Assembly: GCA_023375785.1 (NCBI GenBank)
Contig: SZWC01004701.1
Coordinates: 1-64,000, forward strand
Length of the DNA: 64,000 bases
Direction: 5' to 3'
Source: Penium margaritaceum
Taxonomy: Eukaryota; Streptophyta; Zygnematophyceae; Desmidiales; Peniaceae
Shown here: piece after piece, positions 10,772-22,731 of the stretch
Numbering within the stretch: position 1 is the first letter of the stretch
Layout of the letters: each line of letters begins with the position of its first letter
The notes under the pieces: generated by a model
The model's database searches: none
Seen by the model: only the letters and a program-made list of their open reading frames with translations
What the model was told of the DNA's origin: nothing
Translations under genes and position numbers: made by a program

Positions 10772-11275
10772 TCACAACCTTCTTGAACAAGTTGCGTATA
10801 GCACCTTGGTGAGGAAGTCAGCCAACTGCTTCACACTCTCGACCCACATGATGTGAACACTGCCCTTATGCAACAAGGAACGTACGTAGTGATACTCAAC
10901 ATTGATGTATTTTGTAAGTGCATGGTGGATACTATCATTTTCGGGAATCGTAGTGGCACTTTTGTTATCACACTGCAAGGTGATGGATGACACAGGCTGA
11001 CGCAACTCACCCAACAAGGGATGCAACCACACACTCGCACATGCACCAATGCCCAAAGTCACGTACTTAGCCTCAACTGTGTTGTGTGCAATACATCCTT
11101 GCTTCCCGCTACGCCATGATACTGCCGTGTCCCCGATGAGAAAGATCCAACCAGTGCGGCTTTTCCCATCTGGGCTCCACACCCAGTCGCTATCAGTGTA
11201 GCCTACGGCCACCACGAACGGCTGACGACGGAATGTGAGGCCTTGGCATGGAGTGGAGACCACGTACCACAACAC
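10772..11275 (-). pseudogene. C1 RNase H remnant
   Basis: Copia-type RNase H, which removes the RNA strand during reverse transcription. Typical motifs are visible: YTDSDW near the start, SRTGWIFLIGDTAVSWRS, a VEAKYV helix and the terminal KQLADFLTK signature. This block is open over about 168 codons. It is the most 3' domain of C1 and abuts the 3' LTR. The element as a whole is broken. Confidence 0.85.
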
Positions 11276-11461
11276 GTGGACAGCTTTATCAAGGTGCAGT
11301 TGGTGTGGGGCCTGTGAGAACTAGGCAAGGAAATTCACAGCAAAGGCGATGTCGACCCATGTGATGGTGGAGAGAAACATGAGTGACCCGATGATGCGGA
11401 GGAACACCGTGATGTCCACCACTGCATCCAAGGTGCCGGTGTCAGTAACCTTCAGCTTCAC

Positions 11462-12338
11462 CTACCCGTCTGGGGTCATGGGGGTGGAGGTGATGGGGAC
11501 AGTGGTCAGGAGATCGGCAAAGCAGTCAACGAGCTTCTGAACGTATGCTATCTGATCTGCCGGCATGATGTCGTGTGCAAGATTGCACTCAATCTCCATG
11601 CCAAAAAACATCTGCGCTGGCCCAAGATCCTTCATCTTGTAAGTCACATTCAACAGCTCTTTCATCTTTTTGACAGTGGCAACGTTGGAAGACGTGATGA
11701 GTATGTCGTCCACGTAGGTGAGGATCAAAGTGAAGGGCGTCCCATGAGGAGTGATGAAGAGTGCCGGGTCTGAAGTGTCGTAGAGAAATCCGCCCTTCAC
11801 AAGGGTACGGCTGATCTCCATGTTCCAGCACCGAGGATACTGCTTCAGGCCATACAAGGCCTTCCGCAGTCGCCAGAATCGGCCCATCCCATCCTCAAAG
11901 CTAGGGGGCCGGATCATGTAGAGCTCCTCACCATAGAGAGCACCGTGAAAAAAAAACATTACTCACGTCCATCTGGTGGAGCTCCCAACCATGCCGTGCG
12001 ACTAGGCTGAAGAGTGCCCGGCTGTTAGTGAAATGGCCAACCGGGGAAAAGACCTGGTCGTAGTCAACTCTAGCAACTCGGGAGAAGCCCTTGGTAGTGA
12101 GCCGGGCCTTGTACTTGCCCAAAGCGCCATCTGGCTTCCACTTTCGGTGAAATACACACTTTGCCCCTATGGCCTTGCGGCCAGGAGAAAGCTCCACAAG
12201 CTTGTACACTTCATGCTCGTTGATGGCGGCGAGCTCCTCCCAATAGGCAGCCTCCCATTGGTCTGTGTTGGGAGCGGCACGGGTCTCTCGTAGGTTTTGT
12301 GGGACAAGTACCAATGGGGACGGTCGTGCCGTCAGCAA
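11462..12338 (-). pseudogene. C1 reverse transcriptase remnant (RVT_2 type)
   Basis: Copia reverse transcriptase. Seen in order: the KYKARLTTKGFSR motif, the HQMDV block, ALYGLKQYPRCW and the catalytic LTYVDDILI motif, followed by MKDLGPAQMFFGMEI. It lies between integrase and RNase H, the copia order. The remnant is spread over more than one frame, so it is a fossil. Confidence 0.88.
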
Positions 12339-12632
12339 ACGGGCAGAGCATAGTCATGCAAGAGCCCGGGCCAGAGTGGCAAAGATCGCACAGCGATGCT
12401 CCTAGGAGATGAGAACGTAGCCCGGGGCCAAGCCTGGGTGAGTGTCCTGACCGCACCACAATGTGTACAGCGTGGCCTGGCAGGGAAGGGGACCATGGAG
12501 AATGCGGTTCCACACCTAGGTCATGTAGGATATGGCCTTAAAGAAGAAGCCTTCGGACAAATCGGACTCGACACGCATGGTGCGGACAACATCGCCCATG
12601 GTGCGGTTCCAGCGCTCGTAGACACAGTTCTG

Positions 12633-13432
12633 CTATCGTGTCCCAGGGGTAGATGTCTCATGACGGATCCCATGACTGGCGAGATAGGCGGTAGTGTCCC
12701 CCATGTACTCACCGCCGCGATCAGACCCAAAAATTTGAAGGATGCGGCCACAATCGCGCTCAGCCGCGAGGTGGCAGGCACGGATGGCGGAGGCCACGCC
12801 ACTCTTTTGGTGAAGGTAAATGACCCAACGATAGGACGAATAGTCATCCGTAATAGTCAGTACATACTTGCCGTCCTCAACAACAGACGCGGCCAGGAGA
12901 GGGCCCATGAGGTCCGAGTGGACGAGCTCCAGCGGGTGTGTGGCCCAAGAAGAAGACGTAGGGTAGGAGGCTCGGTGCATCTTGCCCTGGACGAAGTCGA
13001 TGCACTTGGTGCGGCAAGGCCACTGGAAGGTGGAGGGATCAATTCCAAGCGTGGGCTGAGTGCGGAGCATGCTATCGATAGCATCGGAGTGTACGTGACA
13101 AAGGCGGCGGTGGAGGAGATGCACGTTTCGGGGGAAAGAAAACTGGTGATAAACACATGTGCAGTGGTGGATGAGGGAGGGGACACGGATGAAGGAAATC
13201 GAGTGACATGCCAGAGGTTGTCATGGATGACAGCACAGAACATGAATTGACCGTACGAGCGAAGGGAGACAGTGCCAATGCCACAGGAGTGACGGATGTC
13301 CATGCTCATAAGGTCAAGAGCCGTGACAGACAGGAGGCTGAGTTCCAAACCAGGCACATACAACACATCGGTCACGAAGACATCACCGGCCGGACCATGA
13401 AAACAAACGACGTCAACACAATGGACCGGCAA
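12633..13432 (-). pseudogene. C1 integrase remnant with gag-pre-integrase part
   Basis: The first part carries the post-protease DVLYVPGLELSLLSV motif typical of copia polyproteins. It is followed by the zinc-binding HRRLCHVH segment and the catalytic core: LVHSDLMGP, LTITDDYSSYRWV and DRGGEYMG. Integrase joins the cDNA to host DNA. The C-terminal part is weaker. Broken. Confidence 0.85.
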
Positions 13433-13560
13433 GATCTACCCGGATTCCGTCCAAACACTGTGAACATTGCCAATGGGACCAAGCATGCTAAACGCCTGCA
13501 ACAGGACATCATGTGATGCGTGGCACCTGAGTCGATGATCCAGGTGCCATTGGGGTCATG
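13372..13560 (-). pseudogene. C1 aspartic protease remnant
   Basis: The motif WIIDSGATHHM holds the catalytic Asp-Ser-Gly of copia proteases, which cut the gag-pol polyprotein. It sits between the gag zinc knuckle and integrase as expected. Confidence 0.8.
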
Positions 13561-14056
13561 GACCGAGGCTGTGAACGCTGAAACAGGACGTAGGAAGGGA
13601 GATGGAGGTCGCAAGCTGAGCAGACGGGATAGATGGAAAGCGATCATGCCAGTCATCCAACAATAGGACATCATCCAAAGCCGGCTCGGATGGGCAACGG
13701 GCGGCTTCTCCATGGTCCCCTCAGAGGTCGGTTTCTGTCTGGTAGTGAGAGACCTCTTGGCTTGCAGTCACACAACTCGCACTTCCCTGGAGAGGAGGCG
13801 TGATGCCGAGCTACATGATAATGAAACTCTGCAACTGGCGGATCCGAGCGTCGGAGTCGACAGGCGCCACGGACTGCGGGGTCACAGCTCCGAACTGGGG
13901 ATGCGAGCTCCACCAGGACGAAGGCTGTGGATAGTACACCGGCTGCGAGAGAGCGTGCTTCTGTTGTTGTGGCAGTGGTACATACGGCTGTGGCTGAGAT
14001 GGGACATACTGCTGCTGCTGTTGTTACCGATGGAGAAGAGACGGCGGAAGCTGCGG

Positions 14057-15494
14057 TCAAGGCTGAGGAGCCAGCTGCGGGATGGAGTAGGTTGTGGCCA
14101 CAGTGCTGCTAGGGGAGAAGGGAGAAGCTGTGGTAGCGGAGGTGCCAAGGCAGCACTCATGCTGATGGGGCATGGCGGTGACAATGCGGGCCTCGTCAGG
14201 AGGGATGGGGCATGTGTACCACCCATGTCCCGTCTGGCTACACTTATTGCACGTCAGGATAGTACCACCGGAGGAAGACTGCTGTCCCTTTCCCTTGCCC
14301 TTCCTACCCTTCTTTCCCTTGTCCTTGGCACTACCGGAGAAGGAAGTGTCGGGGGAAGGGGTGGAGGAGTCGTCAGAGGTGGCAGCTACGATCGTAGAAG
14401 AGCCACTACAATATAGTTGTGTATCCCCGTACGCTTCCTCCATGCTAAGGAAGAGGTCGTACGCCCAGGTCAACAAAGTGCCCTTGGCCGCTAGCGCCTC
14501 GATGATGGGTAGGCCGTAGGTGACGAAAATTTCCGCAAAGCTAGGAGTGGTACCGTTCTTGATGGTGAGGAGAGGAAGCGGGGGAGGCGTGGCTGTCTTG
14601 AGCCGGCGCTGTATATCCTATGCACGGTGCTAGTAGGTGGATGAAGGACTCGGACTCCCTCATGTGAAGGGAGCCAAACTCCTTCAGGAGGCGGCTGACA
14701 GCTGCCTGGCCGGAGGCGCAATACGGTAGTGTCAACGTGTCCCAAGGCCACAAAGGGACAGCACTGGTGTCGTCAGCGGTGTCATCAAGAAACGACTCCA
14801 GGACAGTGCGATCAGCATCGTGAGCGGCGAGGATGAGTGCGCAGACTGCACGGCCTGCCTCAAGCGCCTACTCTAGGATGGTGTCGTCATGCGGAAGAGT
14901 GTACTATGGTCACAGGCCCTCTCCCTGTACCCAAATGCGATAGAGCATTTCCCAAGACGAGAACTGCTCATCTCCAACGAGGGCAGGATGAGGGGACTCA
15001 AAGTCCTTGCGCCGAGAGGGGCCGGCCGCTCTAGCGCCTAGGATGCTAGTAACCATTTGCTGCTGTTGCTGCACCTGCTGCTGCACGGTTGTCTGCGCTG
15101 CAACAGTCAGAGTAGGACCAGCCTGTCCGGGGAGGGCAGTCTGGCTAGTGCTAGTTGCGTCTAGCATCTGGCGTAGATGATCAACCTGGCACTGCAGATC
15201 CGCTATGGGGTCTGCAGTGGGCGGGTCTACAGAGCTATCCAATGTGCCGGCGACATTGTCTTGACTGGGCATTGTTGTTTCTGCTGAGGCTGCTGACGCC
15301 TTTGCTGCCGTTGCGGCTACTGGTGCTGCTATAGTTGCTAACGCTGCTGTTGCTGCCGTTGCTGTTATTGCCGTTGCCACTGCTGCTGCTGCTGCTGTTG
15401 CTATTGCTGCCGCTGCTGCTACTGCCGCTGCTACTGCTGCTGCTGCTGCTGCCATTACCGCCGTTGCTGCTACTACTACTGCTGCTGCTGCCAC
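14057..15494 (-). pseudogene. C1 gag remnant with zinc knuckle and poly-Ala tract
   Basis: Gag forms the virus-like particle. The C-terminal part has the CCHC knuckle CNKCSQTGHGWYTC. The N-terminal part has DFESPHPALVGDEQFSSWEML, close to DFETPPPRYISEDGFDCWEIL in the gag remnant near 63400, so the two belong to one family. The extreme N-terminus is an alanine-rich run produced by a CTG/CAG microsatellite, probably an expansion and not an original domain. Broken into several pieces. Confidence 0.75.
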
Positions 15495-15495
15495 C
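15270..15495. repeat. Imperfect (CTG)n trinucleotide repeat in gag
   Basis: Long runs of GCTGCTGCTG/TTGCTGCC type. They give poly-Ala on the minus strand and poly-Leu on the plus strand. Confidence 0.9.
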
Positions 15496-16181
15496 GAGCT
15501 GGTGCGCAGTCTCCCCTCACTTAAGATCTGGATGATAAAACTAGTCCGATGAAAATTCTCACTGCGTTTCTTGCTGATTTAGGATGGTTGCAAAAATTGA
15601 CCTCCAGTTCAGAAATTTGACCTACTGCTGAAATTTTAAATTTAAATTTCACACTTTAAAATCAAGGTTGTCCAAATCAAGCAAGATTTGGACCGCAGGT
15701 GTGCCTGACTGTGCTGAATACAGTGGTGGAATTGTTGGCTTAAAAAAGTGAAAATCAATGCCAAAACGACCTCATCCCTTCCTCAGCTCAAAATGTTACA
15801 AAAAATTGGATCTGCGATGCGGGACGATTAATGCTGGAGGCTACAGACCACTTAACGAGCCGGGCATGGTGGCTATGGAAATCTTGTGACCTAAGCTTTC
15901 GAAAAAGCCTATGCGCACAATATTTGGTGTCCATTTGAGTCCTATGCAGTTGGGCGTATGTGACGTGGGTGGCTGTCGTGATTGTCGTCTATGTCTCCTC
16001 CTCGTCCGTGTGGCTTCTAGGAATGCTGCGAGGACGGAGTAGTAGCTACAAATGGTGCTCCTGCCTCCTTCCTCTCCCTCTTGGCTGTCTGCTGCTGCCA
16101 CTATTACTGCTCTTTGCTGTTGCAGCTGTGTCTAACACTGCTGCTGTTGTTGCTGTTGCTTTTCTGCTGCTACTGCCGCTA

Positions 16182-16213
<32 letters not shown>

Positions 16214-16525
16214 ACTGCTGCGGGTCACTCACACCTTTGGTTCACTTTGCCGCATGTGTTATCGCCAGAAGGTTGCCTGACGTCACTGCGCTGGCCGCTC
16301 ACCTCCCTGCGTCAAATGTAGGTGTCAGAGCTGTCGGAAAAAATCTGTCAGTATTTCTCCTGGCCAAGTGGCCGTGGGAAAAATTCTGACGTCGTCACCA
16401 GGCAAGTCACTGATGCCGAAAAAAATCCAGCAGCATCTCCCCTGCACGGGCGTGTATGTGAGGTCCGCCGGCGTAGTGAGGAACATGTACGCCACTGTTG
16501 TTGTTGCTGTGTCTGCTTCGCTACA
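15496..16525 (-). other. C1 leader between PBS and gag
   Basis: About 1 kb without a recognisable domain. It contains a second CTG-rich repeat (about 16080-16215, almost pure at 16185-16211). It is probably the untranslated leader or N-terminal gag of C1. Confidence 0.5.
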
Positions 16526-16537
16526 GCTCTGACACCA
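16526..16537 (-). other. Primer binding site of C1 (initiator tRNA-Met)
   Basis: The minus strand reads TGGTGTCAGAGC, one mismatch from the usual TGGTATCAGAGC, complementary to the 3' end of initiator tRNA-Met. It sits directly at the edge of the right LTR. Confidence 0.85.
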
Positions 16538-17609
16538 AAAAGGAGCTAGCTAGTACGCAGGTTGGGGTAGCGGCGTTGTTGATGTAGTGTGCGGGAACCC
16601 ACACACGTTGCTTAGTCTACTGCACAAGAGTCTAAGTCTGAGAGCTCTAGTTTGTTACTCAAAAGTGTGCGCACAAAGAGTTAGCGCCAGAAAGCAGGTG
16701 GAATGAAGCAATGACTGATTAGGAACGAAGACTGAGCAACCAACTGAGACCTCTCCCAGTTCTAGCCTCACCTCAGCTCTGTGAGGTTTGTTACTCACAA
16801 AATCAGCCAACCAGAAAATGCCTAGCATTATCCTGGCAGAATTTCCTTGGTGAGCCCTACTAGACACCAGACAACGCAAAACCCGGATGTTGTCCGTTTT
16901 TCCTAAAAACTGGACCATACCAAAATAACCATGCTGTCAACGAATTCATGCAGTTAGAATCAACAAGAAAAATAGCTACGTGGAGTTATGGCTGCCTGAG
17001 TCGGATGCCGACTGCATTGCTCCTGAGAGCTATGTACGGCTACTGGTGACGTGATAGCAAAGAGGTGGTGCCAATGGAGCTGGTCGTGTAAGGGTGCAGT
17101 TTCGGAAGCGCAAGGATGAGGAGAACCACACGCTCGGCTTCACGGCAACACGTCCACTCTACCGAACATCATCCTGTTAGCATTAGTGTCAACCTAGTCA
17201 GTTGTCTACACGAGCATGTACACCACCCGAGAGGTCACATCAGGAATCAGTGAGGCAGTGCATGGACAAAACAACAACATGTCAAACCCCCCAAAAGGCT
17301 TGAGTGAGTTGTCATCTCTAGTTGCCACTTGTTGTGCATAGCAGCCATGTTGGATTACTCTCCTACAGAGATGCATGTGAGTGAAGGCCACTGGAGAGCA
17401 ATCTCTGTATTAGAGGGTTCGCACTTCAACACCAATACCAGCATCCGCCCTAGCTCGCTGATTATCAACGTTACATGCAGTAAAGGAGAGCACAACATGC
17501 ACATGAGATGACGAGAATGTAGAAGGTGTAGGTAGGGAAGAACGTTAGGTTGTGAGGGAAAATACTCACACCATGTGAAACAAATACACACGGTCATACA
17601 TTCGGGGCA
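16538..17609 (-). repeat. 5' LTR of C1
   Basis: A roughly 1.07-kb repeat matching the two parts of the left LTR. Read on the minus strand it begins TGCCCCGAATGT. The end next to the PBS is degenerate and does not show a clean CA. Confidence 0.75.
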
Positions 17610-18121
17610 GAAGGGGCCAAAGCCTCAGAGAAGACTAGTGCTCAATAGTGTACACGAGCAACAGGGAAACAAGGTGATGTACGCCGGTTGACCGGGCCAC
17701 CCACAGGAGGGTCTTGACGTGGGGCCTAGACGCAACCCCGGAATGGAACCAGACCGGTCAGCAAAGAGCCACAGGTGGTTCCTTACATGCCTAGACAAGT
17801 TGGCATGTGGTCCCAATGGATCAGCCACCCATCGTCACCAGCCAATCACATGTTTTAAGTATGCATAACTCATTTTATAGTTGACCACACCGACCACGAG
17901 TGTATGTGGTGCATGCCTATTTCCACGGTCTGTTCTATGTTGTGTTAAATGACATTCAAGCAGGTTGAGCTGAGTACAACAATCTTGCTCACAAGCACAT
18001 CAAGACAATGTAGGCGCCATTCTTGCACACGGTTGAGATGCCAGAAGTTCATGGACCATGAGGAGTATGCCGATGATATACTTGAGAGTCTCACTTCAAT
18101 TTAATCACCTGCATTTATGCG
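17610..18121. other. Non-coding stretch, nothing recognised
   Basis: No motif of any retroelement domain or RNA gene is seen. Open frames are short. Confidence 0.45.
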
Positions 18122-18985
<864 letters not shown>

Positions 18986-19105
18986 TGTGGGGATAGAGTC
19001 AAGAGGTCACTTGCGTGTCTTATTCCCAATGAACAACACTTCCTCATGACCCACAGACATATGAGGGTGAGAGAAATGCGAGCCAATGCCATGCAAGATA
19101 GCAAT

Positions 19106-19570
19106 TCACGAGTGAAGGAGAGGAAAGAGCACATCAATAAAAGAGGCGCTAGTGCCCAACAGATCAACCGCATGCACAGCCGCCTTGAACATAGTGTTGC
19201 TGAAAGATTTTATAAGAAAGTCTACACGTTGTTGACAAGTACCAAGCCAGTCAACCTGGACATCTCCAACGGTGATGCGCTCGCATGCAAAGTGATGCTT
19301 GATGTTGATGTTTTTCATGCAAGAATGATGCATGCTGTTGTGTTAGAAAAATACTTTTGTGCTCTGGTTGTCGCAACGCCGAGTGATGCAATGGATGGGA
19401 ACACACAACCGCTGTAGCAAGCACGAGCCACATGCTCTCACACGTACCTGCGTCAAGTGCCACGTACTCGATCTCACTCGAGCTCTGTGTAACACATCCC
19501 TGTTTTCTACTCTTCCAGGAGATCGCAATCCCACAAACAAGAAAGATGTATCATGTGCGACTGCGTGCAT
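19106..19570 (-). pseudogene. C5 RNase H remnant
   Basis: The C-terminal RNase H signature is visible: KNINIKHHFACERITVGDVQ, equivalent to the family's KHIDIRYHF motif, followed by a DFLIKS ending equivalent to ADxLTK. Upstream pieces continue in other frames. Broken. Confidence 0.7.
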
Positions 19571-19764
19571 CTATGTCATGTGTCCACTCATTTTCCATGT
19601 AGCCATCAACGACCACTGCCCATGTAGGGTTGTTCTCGGTAACGCAGCCCTACAAGTGTTGTAGAGAGCGTGTTGCAGACAACGCGCATAGTAGCCTCAA
19701 AATGCCTCCGGTGAGGCTGCTAAAAGAATTGGGCCAAGAAGTTGATTGAGAAGGCAACATCTTA

Positions 19765-20560
19765 CTAGGTGGTAGTGGCAAGATATATGAGGGATCCGAT
19801 CACGCTAAGGTAATCGGTGACATTGATGGTCTCCCCCAGTTGTGATGGGTCAGACGACTTCAGCAGGATCTGGCCCGCTAGGATCATGGGAGTGGATGCC
19901 TTTGGGACGTGAGCCAGCAAGGAGGAGAAGATGGTGAACATAAGAAACCTGATGCACATGTAGAGTGCGGCGCTGGTGATCATGTTCCAGCTTCATTCAT
20001 AGAAAGACTCGAGTTGGGTCCAAGTCTTTCATCCTGTATGCGGATAAAATGAGATCCTTGACTCACTAGATGGCAGCCAGACTGGGTGAGGCAATAAGAA
20101 GATAATTGATGTAGACCAGGATAGCCATGACAGGCTCTAAAAGAGCATTCAGAAAGATTGTTGTGTTTGCGTTTCATGTTCCAGCAGCGTGGCGACATGT
20201 GTGGTCTTTTGCACTCACCAAAACATGTTGGTGCCATTGTTGAAGCCTGGTGGTTGTATCACGTAGATCTCCATGTTGAGCCGTCTATGCAGGAATGCAT
20301 TACTGGCGTCCATTTCATCTAGGTTACAGTCACGTTTTACAACCAAACTCATTAATGCACCTGTAGTGGTGTATTGCCCAACTTGAACAAACGTCTCACT
20401 GAATTCAAGCCCAAGAACCTAGGAGAACGGAATCCATTTTTTGTACGTTGAGCCTTATATCTGTCAACCTTGCCATCAGGCTTCAGCTTGCATCAAAGGA
20501 CCCAGCGAGCTGAGACATTATTACGGCCAGGTAAAAGATACACTCTGTGCATGGCTTTCT
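19765..20560 (-). pseudogene. C5 reverse transcriptase remnant
   Basis: Copia RT 3' part: VTDYLSVIGSLIYLATTT corresponds to the conserved YRSLVGSLMYLA block. Nearby segments resemble the thumb and palm, and the RT start lies near 20560. Strongly decayed across several frames, so calls within it are approximate. Confidence 0.6.
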
Positions 20561-20994
20561 CCCAGAGGATGGCATCAACTGCATTACAAGCCTACCGAAC
20601 AGTGATGAGCTCTGGTGGGAGAGTGGAAAGTTCACTTGTTGTGAAGCATGCAATGACATATTTTGTGACTGATGCATCAAGAGCACTGTGGAATCCATGT
20701 GCTATGAGCGAGCATCCTACTACTGAGCTTGGATGGACAACATTGACCGCAAGACCAAGTGCATTGAGACCAATGGGTTTGGCCGATGATCCAGCCGTAG
20801 AAACTGATGCACTGGAGCGAGTTTGGCACTGAGAGGGTTGAGATGACTGTGTGACTGCTTGCAAGGAAAGAGAGCGAAGCCTCCCTCTGTGAGTGTATCG
20901 CTCACGGTAGACAGTAGGGACCTGAGACTCAGGTCATGGAACAGGGGCATCCACAGTTGTAAGGGTATGTGACACGGGAGTTGGAGGTGAGTCA

Positions 20995-21638
20995 TGTAGA
21001 ATGGTATGTACCTTGTCCACTGGATAGCTCGTTCACTGGCTGGCTGCACGGACAAACAAGGCATGCACTGCTCTATGGAGTACGTCCCCTTGGTCTGTTA
21101 TGAGATAGGCCAGGAATGCACTGCCCATAATGGGTATGTGCCCTGGAGATCATAATAGGAAACACACCTTTGTGGCCTAGTTGGAACATGCACCGGAGCT
21201 CATAGGTTGCGGGTTCAAACCCCGCGACGGCCACAATTTTCTCTGTGGCCCAAAATGGGACAGGAAGTTTACTAGAGCATGCCTTGAGGATGACACTTGG
21301 CGGTCTCAGGGCGCACCAAGTAGGACTCTAGGTTGAGGTTGGCTCCTTTGGAGCGACTGCAAACAGAAGCACTAGCAAAGCTCTGCAAGTATAAGAGCAT
21401 GTGTCCTGCATGCATCCATTTACAGTTCTTGTCTTTGAGACTCCTCACAGAGTGTCCAACCAAGGGTAGACACTAAAGACCTTCCCGCGGACTTTGTGAG
21501 GTTGCAAACTGAACGAACCTAAAGTGTGGATCCCTCGTTCGAGGGTGATATTTTATCTTGATTGCAATAACAAGAGCAGTTGGTGGCCTCCCATGTGGGG
21601 ATCCGTTTTTTAGACAGTTTCTATCCGGCGTGTTGACA
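20995..21638 (+). repeat. 5' LTR of C3
   Basis: Opens TGTAGAATGG and ends TGTTGACA. It aligns with 36015-36669 (opens TGTTGAATTG, ends CATTGACA). It holds a tRNA-like module at 21171-21235. Confidence 0.82.
21171..21235 (+). other. tRNA-like module with Pol III A and B boxes inside an LTR
   Basis: TGTGGCC at 21171-21177 pairs with GGCCACA at 21229-21235 as a seven-base acceptor-like stem. A perfect T-arm follows the tRNA plan: GCGGG (209-213), loop TTCAAAC, CCCGC (221-225). The A box is TGGCCTAGTTGG (21173-21184) and the B box GGTTCAAACCC. The D/anticodon part is about 10 nt short for a normal tRNA, so this is a tRNA-derived relic or Pol III promoter and not a working tRNA gene. The other C3 LTR has the same module. 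Confidence 0.75.
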
Positions 21639-21640
21639 AT

Positions 21641-21654
21641 GGTTATGGGTCCAT
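21641..21654 (+). other. Primer binding site of C3 (half-tRNA iMet type)
   Basis: GGTTATGGGTCCAT starts three bases after the LTR. It is complementary, with one difference, to the anticodon-arm region of initiator tRNA-Met (GGGCCCATAACC), the site used by Drosophila copia, which primes from a 5' half of that tRNA. Confidence 0.75.
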
Positions 21655-21924
21655 ACTTTTGGTTCAAATGCATGCTTCCAAGACTGACTCGCGCGTGGTC
21701 TTGAAGGGCGCATAGGGACTGGTGCATCGTGCATATTGTTCTGTCAATACGCAGCAAGTGTCAAAGATCCATTCAATTTTTTACATGTGATATCAGAGCG
21801 GAAGCACGGCTGCGTTAAAGCAGGACTGGTTGCGTTGAAGCCTGGACTTGGCTTATCGCTGGAGCACGACTTCCCTTGCATCTGGCTCTCACATTGCCTC
21901 ACAAAGTTCAAGAAGTTGCCAGGC

Positions 21925-22617
21925 ATGGCGACAAGTGGTGGTTTGGGCGACAGCTTTCGGTTAACGATTTTTTATGGAGACGACTATCATGAATTCACGT
22001 TTAATATGAAGATGGTATTTTTGGCAAAAGGATTCTGGGGCGTTGTCTCTGACCCACCTTCTGAGACACTGTCTGCCGTAGCATCAGCAGAAGAGAAGAC
22101 ACTATGGCGCAGACGGCAGGATCAAGCATTTTCCATCTTGGCAATGCAAGTCTCAGAGCGCCTCAAGCCTGTTCTTCGTGAAGGCAATGCAGATCTGGAT
22201 CCAAGGCTGGCCTGTAAGAAATTGGGAGACCGATATGCCAAAGTTACTCTCAGCAAGAGGTGCCACCTCTGGGAACAATTCTACAAGCTACAGGTGGAAG
22301 ACTCAGGACGTGTTGAAGATCATATAAATCATCTGAAGACTCTTGTTGAAATACTCCTCGCAATGAATGATCAAGTCCCTGAAGATATTGTTATCACGCG
22401 GCTACTCAGCAGTCTCCCTACAAGATTCAAACACACCATCAATTCTATGGAAGAACTGCAAAATCAAGGACATGACTTCTTAGCTGCAGTTGAAACGGCA
22501 GTACATACTGCGATTCAATCCCTCCAGACAACCAACAACAACGCCGGAAACTCCCATGGCAGCAGCAGCAGCAGCAACAACAGCGCTCATACGGGCGTCA
22601 ACAGCGGCAGTTTGTGA
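21925..22617 (+). pseudogene. C2 gag (UBN2 type)
   Basis: Starts MATSGGLGDSFRLTIFYGDD. The body shows the UBN2 copia gag pattern: LWRRRQDQAFSILAMQVS, HLWEQFYKLQVEDS, VEDHINHLKTLVEIL and IVITRLLSSLPTRFKHTI. It ends in an Asn/Ser-rich tail. Open over about 230 codons, the best preserved gag in the window. The first ATG with a gag-like N-terminus lies 125 bases after the PBS. Confidence 0.8.
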
Positions 22618-22731
22618 GGACAGCAGGTGATCTCCCCGGACTCATTCAAACTGACCCTCGAATGAGTATGTGATACACTCATTCGTGAAGAAGAAAAATG
22701 GGCCGAGAAGAATGGCTCCACGGACTACGCA

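Larger units (their letters stand above)
8633..17609 (-). mobile_element. Ty1/copia LTR retrotransposon C1 (broken fossil)
   Basis: A full-length element on the minus strand: right LTR (5') 16538-17609, PBS 16526-16537, gag, protease, integrase, RT and RNase H in copia order down to 10772, then a left LTR ending at 10756. The left LTR was later split by an X-family LTR. LTR copies are clearly diverged (roughly 80-85 % by eye) and no target duplication was found, so it is old. The coding region has many breaks. Integrase before RT defines the copia lineage. Confidence 0.85.
18986..20994 (-). mobile_element. Copia C5, left arm (RNase H and RT part, broken)
   Basis: Minus-strand copia remnant in the order RNase H (about 19106-19570), RT (about 19765-20560), then RT/integrase linker up to 20994, where C3 begins. 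The missing 5' half (integrase, protease, gag) is found in the same orientation at 36670-39300, just past the other end of C3. The two arms are therefore one element split by C3. Heavily broken and probably the oldest copia here. Confidence 0.75.

Noticed and set aside
15335-15535. Poly-Leu open frame on the plus strand
   Set aside because: Antisense of the CTG tract in C1 gag; a microsatellite by-product.
21171-21235. A functional tRNA gene
   Set aside because: The D/anticodon part is about 10 nt too short and no proper anticodon stem forms; it is repeated in the other LTR, so it is an element part.
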